The position numbers and the translations under genes are program-made. Positions 53,399 through 63,719 of a stretch of DNA of 64,000 bases are shown here, in pieces. The stretch lies in the NCBI GenBank assembly GCA_028456385.1, contig JALNQF010000062.1, positions 148,720-212,719 of the forward strand, read 5' to 3'. The notes below the pieces were generated by a model that saw only the letters and a list, made by a program, of their open reading frames with translations, was not told where the DNA came from and did no database searches. The number at the start of each line of letters is the position of its first letter. Within the stretch, counting starts at the first letter, position 1. This DNA comes from Ophiosphaerella korrae (taxonomy: Eukaryota > Ascomycota > Dothideomycetes > Pleosporales > Phaeosphaeriaceae).

Positions 53399-54857
53399 GG
53401 TATTGCCGCGCTTTCAGTTGCTCGATGATATGATATGCCTCTGCTTTCGCTTTTCGCCACCACTGCGCGCTGAGCATGCGATTGGTATTCAATGCATGTG
53501 GCATTGCCCATGAGAGTGTGTCAAATCCTTTGAACTCTGTGTCTATGATCTTGCTATCCTTTCTGAGGTTCCATCGACTATCAGTGGCGTTGGGGATGAA
53601 AAGGTCAACGATAATCTTAACTATATTTCGCCATTCTCGTATCTTGACACCGGTATTCAAAGCCTCACAATCAAGTGTTGGGTGACTTTCAAAATCAACT
53701 TGTGGCTTCGAAAACTTTGGTGGTGGAATATCGGGATTCTGTGTAGGATGTCCTGAAAATTGCTTGTAGGTGGGAGGTAAGCTTTGTGGATTTCGGCGCA
53801 AATCGGTGAGAAATACAGATCGAAGAGCACTGTCGTCGATGCCATAGTCAAACAAACCACTTATGTTGGTGACAGCAATATAAACCCCCTGCTCTTTCCA
53901 CTTCGATGTAATGCGACTAATATGCTGATCCAGCGAAGCTGTAAACTCTTCTCGGGCGATTTTGAGATCATGTTGCGATAGATGTTCGGATAACAGTGCG
54001 TGGGCTTTGATATAATTCTGGTCTATAGGTAAGGTGCCCGTATATGTAGGCCTTGTTTTGGTGAGAAATGGATCAAACAGTGTAAGGATTGATTCACGAG
54101 CGCTGGGAAATGGCCGGACGCAAACCAATGACCGAGTGTAGTAGTACAATTGCTGCAATACGTTTGGTCGAGCAAGAATGGCCGGGTGGTGGTATAGGCG
54201 ACCCAAATTTGGATCCTCGACAGTAGCTCTGGGATACCATTGTGAAGAAACAGCGTTCCAAGCCATTCGGTCTGTGAGATCGTCGTCTTCAATAGCCAAT
54301 CTATAGTGACCAAGGTCGCCAAGACATTCTATCCAAGTGTCTTCGAAAGCAGGCACCGTCTCGTAAAGGAGCGCAATCATTTGGTAAGCGAGATATATGA
54401 AAGCCAGCATATAATCTATGCTATCTGGTAGTTTTCGTTGAAGAAGCTCTAAAGAGGGGTGAATGCCATGCTTCCACATGCGTGCCAGCATCGAATACTC
54501 GGCGGTTAAACGTTTCAACGCAGGGCTGGCTGATGGGTGTTGTGATTCAAGAAGGAAACCGTAGTGTTCATGGGGGGGAGGGCGATGGAGGGCGATGAGT
54601 GCTTGCCAGTGGTCAGAAGCAAGTTTTTGATCTGGGTCCTGTGTTGCCGCTGCTTGAGCCCTATCAACATTGATGCATTTCGTCTCTACCATGATCAGGC
54701 CTGCATAGATGCTCTTCACTTTGGATGCAAGTTGTTCTTGAGAGATGGGTCGACTATCAGGTTGAAGCAATAGACCAGGGTATCTAGGGTCGTATTTCCG
54801 TGGCTCAATAAGCCCGGGCTGACGTTGCTTTGGTAAATCCATTGTGTTGTCTGGCAT
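53373..54857 (-). CDS. Est1-type DNA/RNA-binding domain protein (SMG5-7/Est1-like)
   Basis: Single exon, 494 aa from the ATG at 54857; the frame stays open for another 66 codons upstream but without an ATG. Motifs of the Est1/SMG7 TPR-helical domain: KVKSIYAGLIMVETKCINVD, ECLGDLGHYRLAIEDDDLTD, YPRATVEDPNLGRLYHHPAI, LARPNVLQQLYYYTRSL and PFPSARESILTLFDPFL. In yeast Est1 recruits telomerase and in animals SMG5-7 act in nonsense-mediated decay. In filamentous ascomycetes a larger family of such proteins exists with unknown roles, and no PIN domain follows here, so only the fold is assigned. The stop at 53375-53373 falls inside a GTAAGT donor-like sequence that could splice in frame to the downstream membrane-protein exons. 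Confidence 0.85.
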   Translation of the reverse strand: MPDNTMDLPKQRQPGLIEPRKYDPRYPGLLLQPDSRPISQEQLASKVKSIYAGLIMVETKCINVDRAQAAATQDPDQKLASDHWQALIALHRPPPHEHYGFLLESQHPSASPALKRLTAEYSMLARMWKHGIHPSLELLQRKLPDSIDYMLAFIYLAYQMIALLYETVPAFEDTWIECLGDLGHYRLAIEDDDLTDRMAWNAVSSQWYPRATVEDPNLGRLYHHPAILARPNVLQQLYYYTRSLVCVRPFPSARESILTLFDPFLTKTRPTYTGTLPIDQNYIKAHALLSEHLSQHDLKIAREEFTASLDQHISRITSKWKEQGVYIAVTNISGLFDYGIDDSALRSVFLTDLRRNPQSLPPTYKQFSGHPTQNPDIPPPKFSKPQVDFESHPTLDCEALNTGVKIREWRNIVKIIVDLFIPNATDSRWNLRKDSKIIDTEFKGFDTLSWAMPHALNTNRMLSAQWWRKAKAEAYHIIEQLKARQYHGSLQENR

Positions 54858-55680
54858 GACACCAATCAACTCTGAATTGTCTGCCTTTGATGGCGCACAC
54901 AAAACGCTAACCGACGTGGAGGTAGTGCCGACGGTTATTGTAATGTTCGGGCAGGCATGCAGAGCTACACAAAGACAGTGAATGCGCCTGTGTTGGAGGT
55001 TATTTGTGTATACTATTACTGGGTCAGCATACAGACTCTCACTCTTCGAATTCAAATGAGGCCAGGGTGTTGGAATTACGAATCAGTAGAACGGTGGACG
55101 AATAAATGGGAACACTGACAGCATCCGGGGCCTTGTTATGAGTGAGTTGGGACCAAGGCGGTAGGTATCTGTGAGGCCAATGACGGCCTGTGCGCTTCCC
55201 CTCAGGGTGGCTGAGGGTGGACGGGAGGTGGACGGGAGGTGGTGAGGAGAAGTAGAAGTATATGGTAGGGCCGTTGTGTAGGCTGGTAGCGGTGAGTGAC
55301 TCGGACGCACTCCCAGCGAGGCTATGGGGATTGGCGCTCAGAATCCTCAGCAAGGTATTCTGGAGGAAGTCAAGCCAGGCCAGCAGATGAAGGGCTCGAA
55401 GGTGGCATGCTGCGTCCTCCACACAGCTCAGCCCCCACCACGTCAGCCCCCGCTTTCTCAGCCGCAATCACCCAGCCTGCGTCTCTGCCTCATCATTGTT
55501 CCTATAGTTTCCTGTTGTCTGTTCGCCCACAACATTCGCAAGATCACCAAGGAAGTGTTGTGGTGTTTGCCCATCGTGCCGAATGAAGAGTTGCGCTTTC
55601 GTAAACTAAGGTAGGGTCCGTAGCGATACAACCTTTTTCAACGCGAGCTAACAGGTGTAGACTTTTGAGTCGCAAAAATC
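54858..55680. other. Divergent intergenic region
   Basis: About 820 bp between the Est1-type gene (-) and the gene at 55681 (+), holding both promoters. Part may be an unrecognised 5' exon of the Est1-type gene. No domain or repeat seen apart from a GGGAGGTGGAC direct duplication near 55216-55240. Confidence 0.45.
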
Positions 55681-56667
55681 ATGATGGCCGACGTTATAGC
55701 TGTTGCTGGCGCCATAGTACCGCTCCTTACCAGTGCCATAACATCTACCCAATACGATGTCCGACGTGAACGAAGATTATTTCATCTAGCGGACTCCCTA
55801 AAGGATATATTCGCTGCAAAGGATACAAATAGGCTCTTTGGCAGCCACATAGACTCACAAAATGGAAGCGATCTTGCGAGAAAGTCATTGAGACATGTCT
55901 TTGCTATTCTTGTGTCGATTGGGAAAGAGAAAGAGATTAAGCATTTCGAAGGGATATGTTCTCATCGTAGCACACACAGCAATCTCCAGCAGCATCTCGG
56001 TAGCTCATCGGAGTTTCGTGGGAAGATGAGGCCTTCAGAATCGGAAGTGCTTTCATACTGCCAGGAATACATTCGCTTGGGGCGGAATTTGGGACGAGAA
56101 ACAGCAGAGGCTGATTTAAGAGAAGGCAGGCAAAATGACAGGCCGTTTGAAGAAATCTGTCGAGAATTGATGTCCTGTTGGCAGTCAAGTGATACAGCAA
56201 AGGATCCATTGTTCTGGAAGCTAACGAGATGGATAGTGGTTAGTATTTGACCAATCTAAGAAATGTCGGTGCTGACCATGTAGTAGCCTTCGGGGAAGAA
56301 AAGCTCACTATCTCCACACTTCCAACTACCCGAGATGATACTACGACCCTCTCCAACCACCCTACTGGTGAGTTGGCTGATCATGGCTTTGACTGCCGTC
56401 GCATACTACGAGACCCATCCTAGGCATAGATTTCGAAACGCAGTCCTCATTGGATGTGCTGTGCTTGCAGTTGCCATTGGCAGCATTGAGCAATCGAGTA
56501 TGGACACGATAATATTGACCAATATACCATGGTGCTTGGCACTAGGTATACTATTGGATTTCTTAGTATATAATCTCGTTTGTGCTATGTCTTCAAATTC
56601 AGCTAAGAAAGAAACTTCAGCTCGGAGAAAGCAATATTTGGGGAATGAGAAAGCGATGTTCCCGTAG
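55681..56667 (+). CDS. Unrecognised protein with helical N-terminal part and C-terminal membrane helices
   Basis: Two exons, 55681-56238 and 56287-56667, 312 aa. The 48-bp intron has a GTTAGT donor and TAGTAG acceptor and joins LTRWIV to PSGKKSS. Residues 1-185 are mostly charged helices after a hydrophobic start (MMADVIAVAGAIVPLLTSAI), with SLKDIFAAKDTNRLF and KSLRHVFAILVSIGKEKEIK. Residues 210-290 hold three hydrophobic helices (LLVSWLIMALTAVAYY, AVLIGCAVLAVAIGSI, WCLALGILLDFLVYNLVC) and the protein ends in a basic tail. I recognise no family; the N-terminal hydrophobic helix recalls the starts of some fungal NLR-like and ankyrin proteins, but that is too weak to name. Divergent from the Est1-type gene. 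Confidence 0.72.
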
Positions 56668-57136
56668 ACGCCGTGCGGCCACTTTGTCTGGCAGCGGTGT
56701 GGTCGTCGCCTATGTATATATATCATATTTGCCTTTTGCGATGATTGGCGTTGTTTGATTAGTGGTGAGCTGGAGTACATTAGAACGCTCGTGAAGGGTC
56801 ACGAGCTCGTTCTATGTTGGAGTTGAAGCATTATATACCACAATGAGAAGTCGATAACAGATTGTGCAACAGTATGTGCTGACAGGGCATGAGCATTGTG
56901 GAGTGAACAACCCATAGTTTAGCAACGAGTGTCACATGACAATCTCAAGCTTTTTGAAATGTTTTACCTGGTTTGTCGTTGATTGTAAGCCTTAGTTTTG
57001 TAGGCTATAGAGGCCACAGTCGATTCGCCGGTTGATTCGAGGCGTGGAACAGTGGATAGGATGATGTTGGGGGTTCTGATAGGGTATGGAACTCGAAGGT
57101 GGGGCTGAAATGTCTGGCGGACATCACAGCTGCCCT

Positions 57137-57297
57137 GCGCCTGCAGCTTGACAATTGCGTCATCGCCAGCTCGAAACCATGCACCAACCATGAACTAACT
57201 ACTACTACCATCATCACGCGTCTTACGGCGAGTATCAACTCCAACAAATCTTTCACGATCAAGCATTGTCAGCACACTCAAACACGCATACCACAAA
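57137..57297 (+). repeat. Upstream copy of duplicated promoter segment
   Basis: About 90% identical by eye to 57581-57730, from CGCCTGCAGCTTGA through TTGCGTCATCGCCAGCT, ACGCGTCTTACGGCGAGTAT and CTTTCACGATC to GCATACCACAAA. It carries about 10 extra bases near CCATGAACTA. The flanks are unrelated. Confidence 0.9.
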
Positions 57298-57580
57298 TCC
57301 CGCTGACAGGTTCCGTTCTGCGCGACATCTGAGTAATTTGGCCGTTGGTGAGATTCCATCGACTTTCTTTAATTCACCTCGCTGGATATCTTGGATTCTA
57401 AAGTTTTCTCTTTCTGCTATCTTTCGAATGTTGGATTCATCTGAGTGACATGCCGTCCAAGTTGATTCGAGGTCTTTGCATGCAGACGGCAGCCTCAGAA
57501 GAATTTTGCCGCTGGGAAGCGCAGGGGCCATTTCAGCCCTAGCCAATCGTTAACCCTCAATAGGTTTTGGAACAACGCCC

Positions 57581-57730
57581 GCGCCTGCAGCTTGATAGTT
57601 GCGTCATCGCCAGCTTGAAGCCATGCACCAACTACTACCACCATCATCACGCGTCTTACGGCGAGTATCAACTCCAAGAAATCTTTCACGATCAGGCACT
57701 GTCAGCACACTCAAATACGCATACCACAAA
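57581..57730 (+). repeat. Downstream copy of duplicated promoter segment
   Basis: Second copy of the segment at 57137-57297, ending about 105 bp before the ATG at 57836, so it overlaps the probable promoter or 5' leader of that gene. Confidence 0.9.
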
Positions 57731-57835
57731 CGCACCCCTGTTTCCTACCAACCTTCACATCCCACAACCTCCCACCTCTATCGCCACCCAGCATTCATAC
57801 CGCATCCTCGACAAGTGATATTCACGATACGCACA

Positions 57836-58346
57836 ATGTCCTCTGATGCAGACTATGCGTCCTTTCTAGACAAAGCGAACCAGGACACAGGCTCAGTACA
57901 ACAACAGTCGGCTTTGAGCAAGAAGAACTATGGCACAAAGAGCGTAGACACAGCAGTGCCCAAAGTGCTAGAACAGGTGGAAGAGTACTACGTCAGCGAT
58001 GCCGATGAGCCGTTTGAGCCCGTAGCATTGAAGTTTAATGGGAGCTCGATATCGGCTGGTACGAAGCTCATGTACACGCCTGGCGCAGTACAAGGGCATA
58101 GCTAATAGCTTCGCAGGCGATCTCAAGAAACTTATTGGCGGCGACAAGCATGTTGAGGAGGTCACGCAGAGGGGCTTTGAGAGCCGGTATAAGAAGGTTT
58201 TGGAAGCGGTGAAACAGGCGGGGAGTGGTGAGGCCAAGGTGTTCAAGGTGGAGATTGACGGGACGAGAGCCGAGTTCTATGTTGTTACGGTGGACGAGAA
58301 GGAGGGCAGAGTTGTGGGACTGAAGGCATTGAGTGTCGAGTCGTGA
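57836..58346 (+). CDS. Small conserved fungal protein of unknown function
   Basis: Two exons, 57836-58058 and 58117-58346, 150 aa; the 58-bp intron has a GTACGA donor, AGCTAAT branch and CGCAG acceptor. The pattern MSSDADYASFLDKANQDTGS at the start, YYVSDADEPFEPVALKF in the middle and YKKVLEAVKQAGSGEAKVFK, then EFYVVTVDEKEGRVVGLKAL at the end recalls a widely conserved ascomycete protein that I know only as hypothetical. The second half looks like an alpha/beta fold; no catalytic motif or targeting signal is seen. Its upstream region is duplicated 450 bp away. Confidence 0.82.
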
Positions 58347-60232
58347 GGTGTTTGCACGAAACGAGGTAGATGAGGATGGAAACATGTAGATGGCTATATC
58401 AACATGGCTGATAATCGGCTGTCTCACAGAAAATGACGACGGCATTTGAATTCCCATGCAGACCATCTCCATGGAGGGTGCTCGTTGCAGCACCGTTGCA
58501 GCTAAGCGCGTTGCTATTCCAACATTTTAGACGGCTTTTTATGCAACCTAGGCTTGTCCTGAAGCTGCAACAGGCTTGTTTACATGAGGTCATTGGCTTT
58601 CATAAGTGCGCATTTTCGCCGAAGGCACAACACGGCTCACTCGCAGTAGCAGCTATCGGGTCGGTCGCGCGCGAGCAGGCCCAGCTTCTATCTAATCGAT
58701 AACCTAACACCTCCAGCTGGCCTTTACGCAGCTCAGCCCTACACAGGCGGAGACTCAGGCTTATTGGCTGGCTTGGGCCAGTCCGGCGCCCAATCACGGT
58801 GCGGCCGCGGCACGGGGACAGGCCGTAGGCACGCCTCAATTTCGGCTGTTTCGTACGATGCCTGGGCGATCACGGCGAGGAGGCGCAGCCACAACAGGAT
58901 GAGCTCTGCTGCATTGAATGTGCGCGCTATCTACAGCAATGCAGAGGCTCCCAGGTGGGCATCGTGGTTCAGGCGGCCAGCATCTACAACGGCCAACGCG
59001 ACGGGGGCACTCGCAGCAGCGAGAGAAGGCAGACTCGCTCGAGGATCCTGCGTGTTGTCGCAACGGCGGATCTGCCCGCGATACGGCAGCTCACTAGCCG
59101 GCAGCAGGAGCACGAGGATGCGGTGGGCTGGCCGGCCAGACGCAGTGGCAAAGGAATAACTAAGCAACGATAGACACTAGGAGGATGACTTGTTTGGAGA
59201 TATCGATAAACACGCCTGGCCAAGCCCGGCGCACAGGCGGTAAGGGAGGCGGTCGACGGGCTGGGCAAGCAGATTGATTATATGTGGTGCGACGCGTAAT
59301 CTGGATGGCTCCCGTGCCCATCTCAATCTCTAGCGAGCACACGGGGCGTAGCAGCGTACCACAGAAGCGCGTCTGGGCCAAGATCAAGGCTGCCAATGTT
59401 TCTGGCAAACAAGTTGTCAAGCGTGCAGAGCCGCGACGGCGCCGCACGCTGATGGGTTGGATCCAGGGGCGCATGAGAGGACGTCTCCTGTTGAGTGGGC
59501 TACAGCCGTTGGCGCTATTTGGCACGAGTAATTTTGGCAAGCCCGTCCCGCATGGCTGCAGCCCCAAGGCCGCCGCATGCAAGCGCCTCGCCGCCGCGCG
59601 ATTGGCTGCGTGCCTTGATGGCGCCTCGACATGTTCGCCCTGAGAGCATGGCCTGCCGGGGACCTCTTCCAGCTTTCCACGCTCGTCACCGTCCGTCATT
59701 TGCATCTGCACCCCCCATCCACACCATCCACATCCGCATCCACATCCACCGTCCACGCTCTCATCACCATCATTGCATTTCCGCCGACAATCTTATCGCC
59801 CCTCACACGTCCACCCACTCATTCTGCCTCCTCGTGCATTGCATTGCGTCGCAATCAGCCATCCCCCGTTGAGGCTTCCTCCCTGGGCGCACGTTGAAAG
59901 TGCCAAGGCCCCTGCGCAGCACATGTTCCTGGCCAGCCTGCCGACCCTGGACGCGCGCCCCCGTCTCTGTCTGGGCCAGGAGCAACCAAGCCTCGACTCT
60001 CCTGTGAACGTGGAACCACGCTCTCTTCTTTTTCTTCCACTCTCCTCGCTTGCTTCTGCTTCGCCGCTCTCGTTGCTGCGACCCTGAGCAGTCTTCCTCC
60101 CGCCGCCTGTCCCCTTTCCTCCAGGGCGTCGTGTCTGGTCGTGAATTCCGCATTGCCAAGTCAACCCACCGTCGCTCCCTTTCCTGGAATTCGCCCATTG
60201 GCGTGCCGCAGCACACCTCAACACTCGTTTAC

Positions 60233-60287
<55 letters not shown>

Positions 60288-60356
60288 GCCTACCCTTAGC
60301 AGATTGCATCTGTTACTACACTCACTCTATACATTCGCTCGCCCGCCGCCGCCGCC
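58347..60356. other. 2-kb upstream region of KRE6/SKN1 gene
   Basis: No supported gene. GC-rich DNA from about 58.7 to 59.7 kb gives overlapping shadow frames on both strands. The part from 59.6 kb on is pyrimidine-rich and probably the promoter and 5' leader of the gene at 60357. A (CA)n tract lies at 60236-60285. Confidence 0.5.
60236..60285 (+). repeat. (AC)25 dinucleotide microsatellite
   Basis: About 50 bp of pure AC/CA repeat, ending 72 bp before the ATG of the KRE6/SKN1-type gene, so within its probable 5' leader. Confidence 0.97.
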
Positions 60357-62577
60357 ATGTCGCTCATGCCCCAATCCCCAAGAGGGAATGGCCCTCCACA
60401 CATCCGCCTCAACTCTGGTACCCAAGAAGCCCGTACTGACGACAACTCGCCTCCCAGCGCACGGCCTACCACTGCACGCTCTTTGACACAGCCCAGCCGC
60501 ATCAACACGGCTGTCCAAAGTCCCGGCCTGCGCTCACCACCCTCGTTATACGCAAATGCCGGTATTGCTGAGTCGGCCGAGCTCCTGCTCCCTCCAAAGA
60601 AGCTCAAGACGCGCCCGTATCGCGATGAGTCTCCCATCAGATCGCCCTCCGCCATGTCCTCGCGGCGAACAAGTTGGAGTTCGGACGCGACAGACTTACG
60701 ATCACCTTTTGCCTCGCCTTTCGACGACTCAAGGGCACCGTCGAGAGCAGGCAGCGAGGACGATCTCAACACACAGACCGTTTCAGAAAAGTTCAACATC
60801 CACCCTTCTGCAGGCCTATTACTGTTCCCTGAGGATGTCGAAAAAGACGACTATCTGCACAACCCCGATCCCAACGACAAGGAAAAGCGCGATTGTGACA
60901 TCTTCACAAAACGAGGAATAGTCAACGTTGGCGGTCTTGCTTTTCTGACCCTCGGCATTTTGATGCTCTTCATCGGATATCCCATCCTGTACGTTCGCCC
61001 CAAAAACAAACTGTGTCGCAATCGTAGATTACTAACCCTCTCTTGCAGCACATTCGTCGATAAAATGACCAAGCCAGAGGTAGGGCCATGCACCAATAAC
61101 CCGCTTTGCATCAAGGGCAAAGAGAACGAACCGCTGCTGCAAAATCTGCGCAAAGGCCTCATTGACCCAGACACCCCACAAAGCGCCATGACACGAACTT
61201 CGTACGACGGAAAGAAGCAGAACCTTGTCTTCTCTGACGAGTTCAACAAGGACGGCCGTACTTTCTACGACGGAGACGACCCCTTCTTTCAAGCTGTCGA
61301 TATTTGGTATGGTGCTACACAAGATTTAGAGGTAAGTCGCCCAATATTTTGATCACGCGAGCAACTCTGACACTTTTTTTTTTTTTCTTTATTTTACAGT
61401 GGTATGATCCTGACGCCGCATACACCGAAAATGGTACTTTGAACTTCAAATTCGATTTGTTCGAGAACCACGGCCTCAAGTACCGATCAGGTATGGTCCA
61501 GTCGTGGAATAAGCTGTGCTACAAGGGCGGACATCTGGAGGCCAGTATCTCATTGCCTGGCCGAGGTGACGTGAGTGGTTTCTGGCCCGGTTTCTGGACA
61601 ATGGGCAACCTCGCCCGCCCCGGCTACCTTGGATCCACCGAAGGTCTTTGGCCTTACAGCTACCACGACAAGTGCGACGTGGGTATTACTCCAAACCAAA
61701 GCTCATACGATGGCCTCAGTTACTTGCCAGGGATGAAGCTCCCTGCTTGCACCTGCAAAGGCGAGGATCATCCCAACCCCGGCACATCTCGAAGCGCTCC
61801 GGAAATCGATGCTCTAGAAGGCTCAGTTCACTTCATAGGTCCCGGTAACACCAACGCTGTTGGTGTAGTCTCACAGTCTTTCCAGGCAGCGCCCTTTGAC
61901 ACGTGGTACCAGCCAGATTATGGTGAGTTGACCCAGGTGGTCTATCGCATTTCTTCTACTAACGCTGCCCCAGAGTATATCGAAGTGTATGATAAATCCA
62001 TCACCATGATGAATGCGTACAAGGGAGGGCCTTTCCAGCAGGCTATCTCGGGACTTACCAATCTGAACAATGACTGGTATAGCGGCAAGCAATATCAGAC
62101 ATACGCTTTCGAATACAAACCCGGTAAGGATGGCTTCATCACTTGGTATGTGGGCGCAGACAAAACCTGGACCATGCAGGCTCCATCGACCCGACCAAAT
62201 GGCAACATTGGCACACGAATTATTCCAGAAGAGCCAATGACCATCATTGCCAATTCCGGTATGTCGAACAGTTTCGCTGCTATCGATATCGAGCAAATTC
62301 ACAAGGACCTCCCTGCGATCATGCGTATCGACTACATCCGCATCTACCAAGACGCAGACCATGAAAACCCAGACGATTTCATGACCTGCGATCCACCAGG
62401 ATATCCTACAACAGACTATATCACGAAGCACCCAGGAGCATATGCGAACCCCAACTTTACTGACTGGTAAGTACACAACCCTCGAGGTCTTTCTCGGGCA
62501 CAGCTGACACCCTCGACAGGAAAGGAACTGGCTATGACTGGCCAAAGAACTCGTTCATGCATGGCTGCAAGGAATGA
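60357..62577 (+). CDS. KRE6: Kre6/Skn1-type beta-1,6-glucan synthesis protein (GH16 fold)
   Basis: Four exons, 60357-60988, 61049-61331, 61400-62466 and 62520-62577, 679 aa; the last exon restores [19 protein letters not shown] after TG|GTAAGT. Type II membrane layout: Ser/Pro-rich cytosolic tail (1-190), TM helix (about 193-211, [19 protein letters not shown]), then a lumenal concanavalin/GH16-like domain with [40 protein letters not shown], the acidic motif EIDALEG (Glu440, Asp442, Glu445) and [20 protein letters not shown]. Kre6/Skn1 proteins are needed for cell-wall beta-1,6-glucan; they may act as transglucosylases in the secretory pathway. KRE6 and SKN1 cannot be separated from sequence alone. 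Confidence 0.95.
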
Positions 62578-63719
62578 GCTTCTTTGGTGTTTTTCTTTCC
62601 ACTTTCAGTACATCTATTGCAACGGAACTTGCTGGTTCACGTTCCGGGACCTGTTTCCTCTGTTGACTACTACCTAATGTGGCCACGGCAAAACGACAAT
62701 ACCCACTTATCGCACGTAAAGCGTATCACCGCAAAAATAAACACGTAATCTTAGACGTTTCCTTACCTTGGAGCCACACAGGATGCATTTGCATTGGCGT
62801 TTATGAGGCGCTTTTATCTAAGCTTTATTTACCGCCATCGGTGCCCGCCCTTCACTCGGCCGGTCGACAATTCACCACACTCTCCCCGGAGATCGCATCC
62901 GAGTCATTCGGCAACACCATGTTCTATTTGACCAAGTTGGTTTACCTTGTCGGTATCAACTTCCGAGTTTTTTTCTTCCAACATATGCGGCGCCCTTGTA
63001 TATCACGGCATTTTGTTTTTGGCCCTGCATCGCCTGTACAAAGCATATTTTGCGACCTTTCTCTTCAATGCATTTTGTTGGTCTTGATTAGGGGAGGACA
63101 ATGATGGAGTTGCCGGGCGCTCCATCTCTCTTCTGCTGTTTCCTCTCGCTATAATGCATTTATATTTTCTCTTTCTTGTGTTGGTGGGCGCTGCGATTTA
63201 TGTGCGGCATGATGAATGCTCCACGCCAGAAACTTTTTCGGGCGTTTTATAATGTTATTAGGAGGAGGCAGGGAGGGGGGGGGGGGGGCCGAGCGGACAG
63301 TGTCCGAACGACAAGGGAGATGGAAAGACAAAGATAGCAAACAATCAACACAAGTATTCGAAGGAAACTTTCGAATCCAGATAGCAAAAAAAAAAGTAAA
63401 AAAGAAACTAACTGCTCAAAGCTGTGCAACGCATACAATACTACTAATATCCTAAACTTGTACGCAATATTGATTCTATAATAATCTCAGCCCTTTCCCC
63501 ACATAATCCACCAATCTATATATACACCAACCACCCGTTCCCCCATTACGCAAACCCACCACACGCAAACAAGCCCCGTTTCCTCTCGCAAAATCCCTCA
63601 ACACTGGTTTGCCAAGCAAACACACACACACGATTAACTTTTTCGTTTCCCCCCCCCCCGATCCTGAAACAGCCGATTCCCATTTCGCTCCCGCCGCTAG
63701 CCTGGGCCCCGTTCCCCGT
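62578..63719. other. Convergent intergenic region with homopolymer runs
   Basis: 1.1 kb between the 3' end of the KRE6/SKN1 gene and the partial gene at the right edge. It contains a G-run at about 63276-63288, an A-rich stretch near 63386 and a C-run at about 63650-63659. No gene recognised. Confidence 0.5.

Larger units (their letters stand above)
56668..57835. other. Intergenic region with a direct duplication
   Basis: About 1.17 kb. It contains two copies of a roughly 155-bp segment (57137-57297 and 57581-57730); the second is the immediate upstream region of the gene at 57836. No open frame here looks like a gene. Confidence 0.6.

Noticed and set aside
58600..59760. Overlapping frames up to 198 codons upstream of the KRE6/SKN1 gene
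   Set aside because: GC-rich shadow frames without domain content or consistent splice signals.
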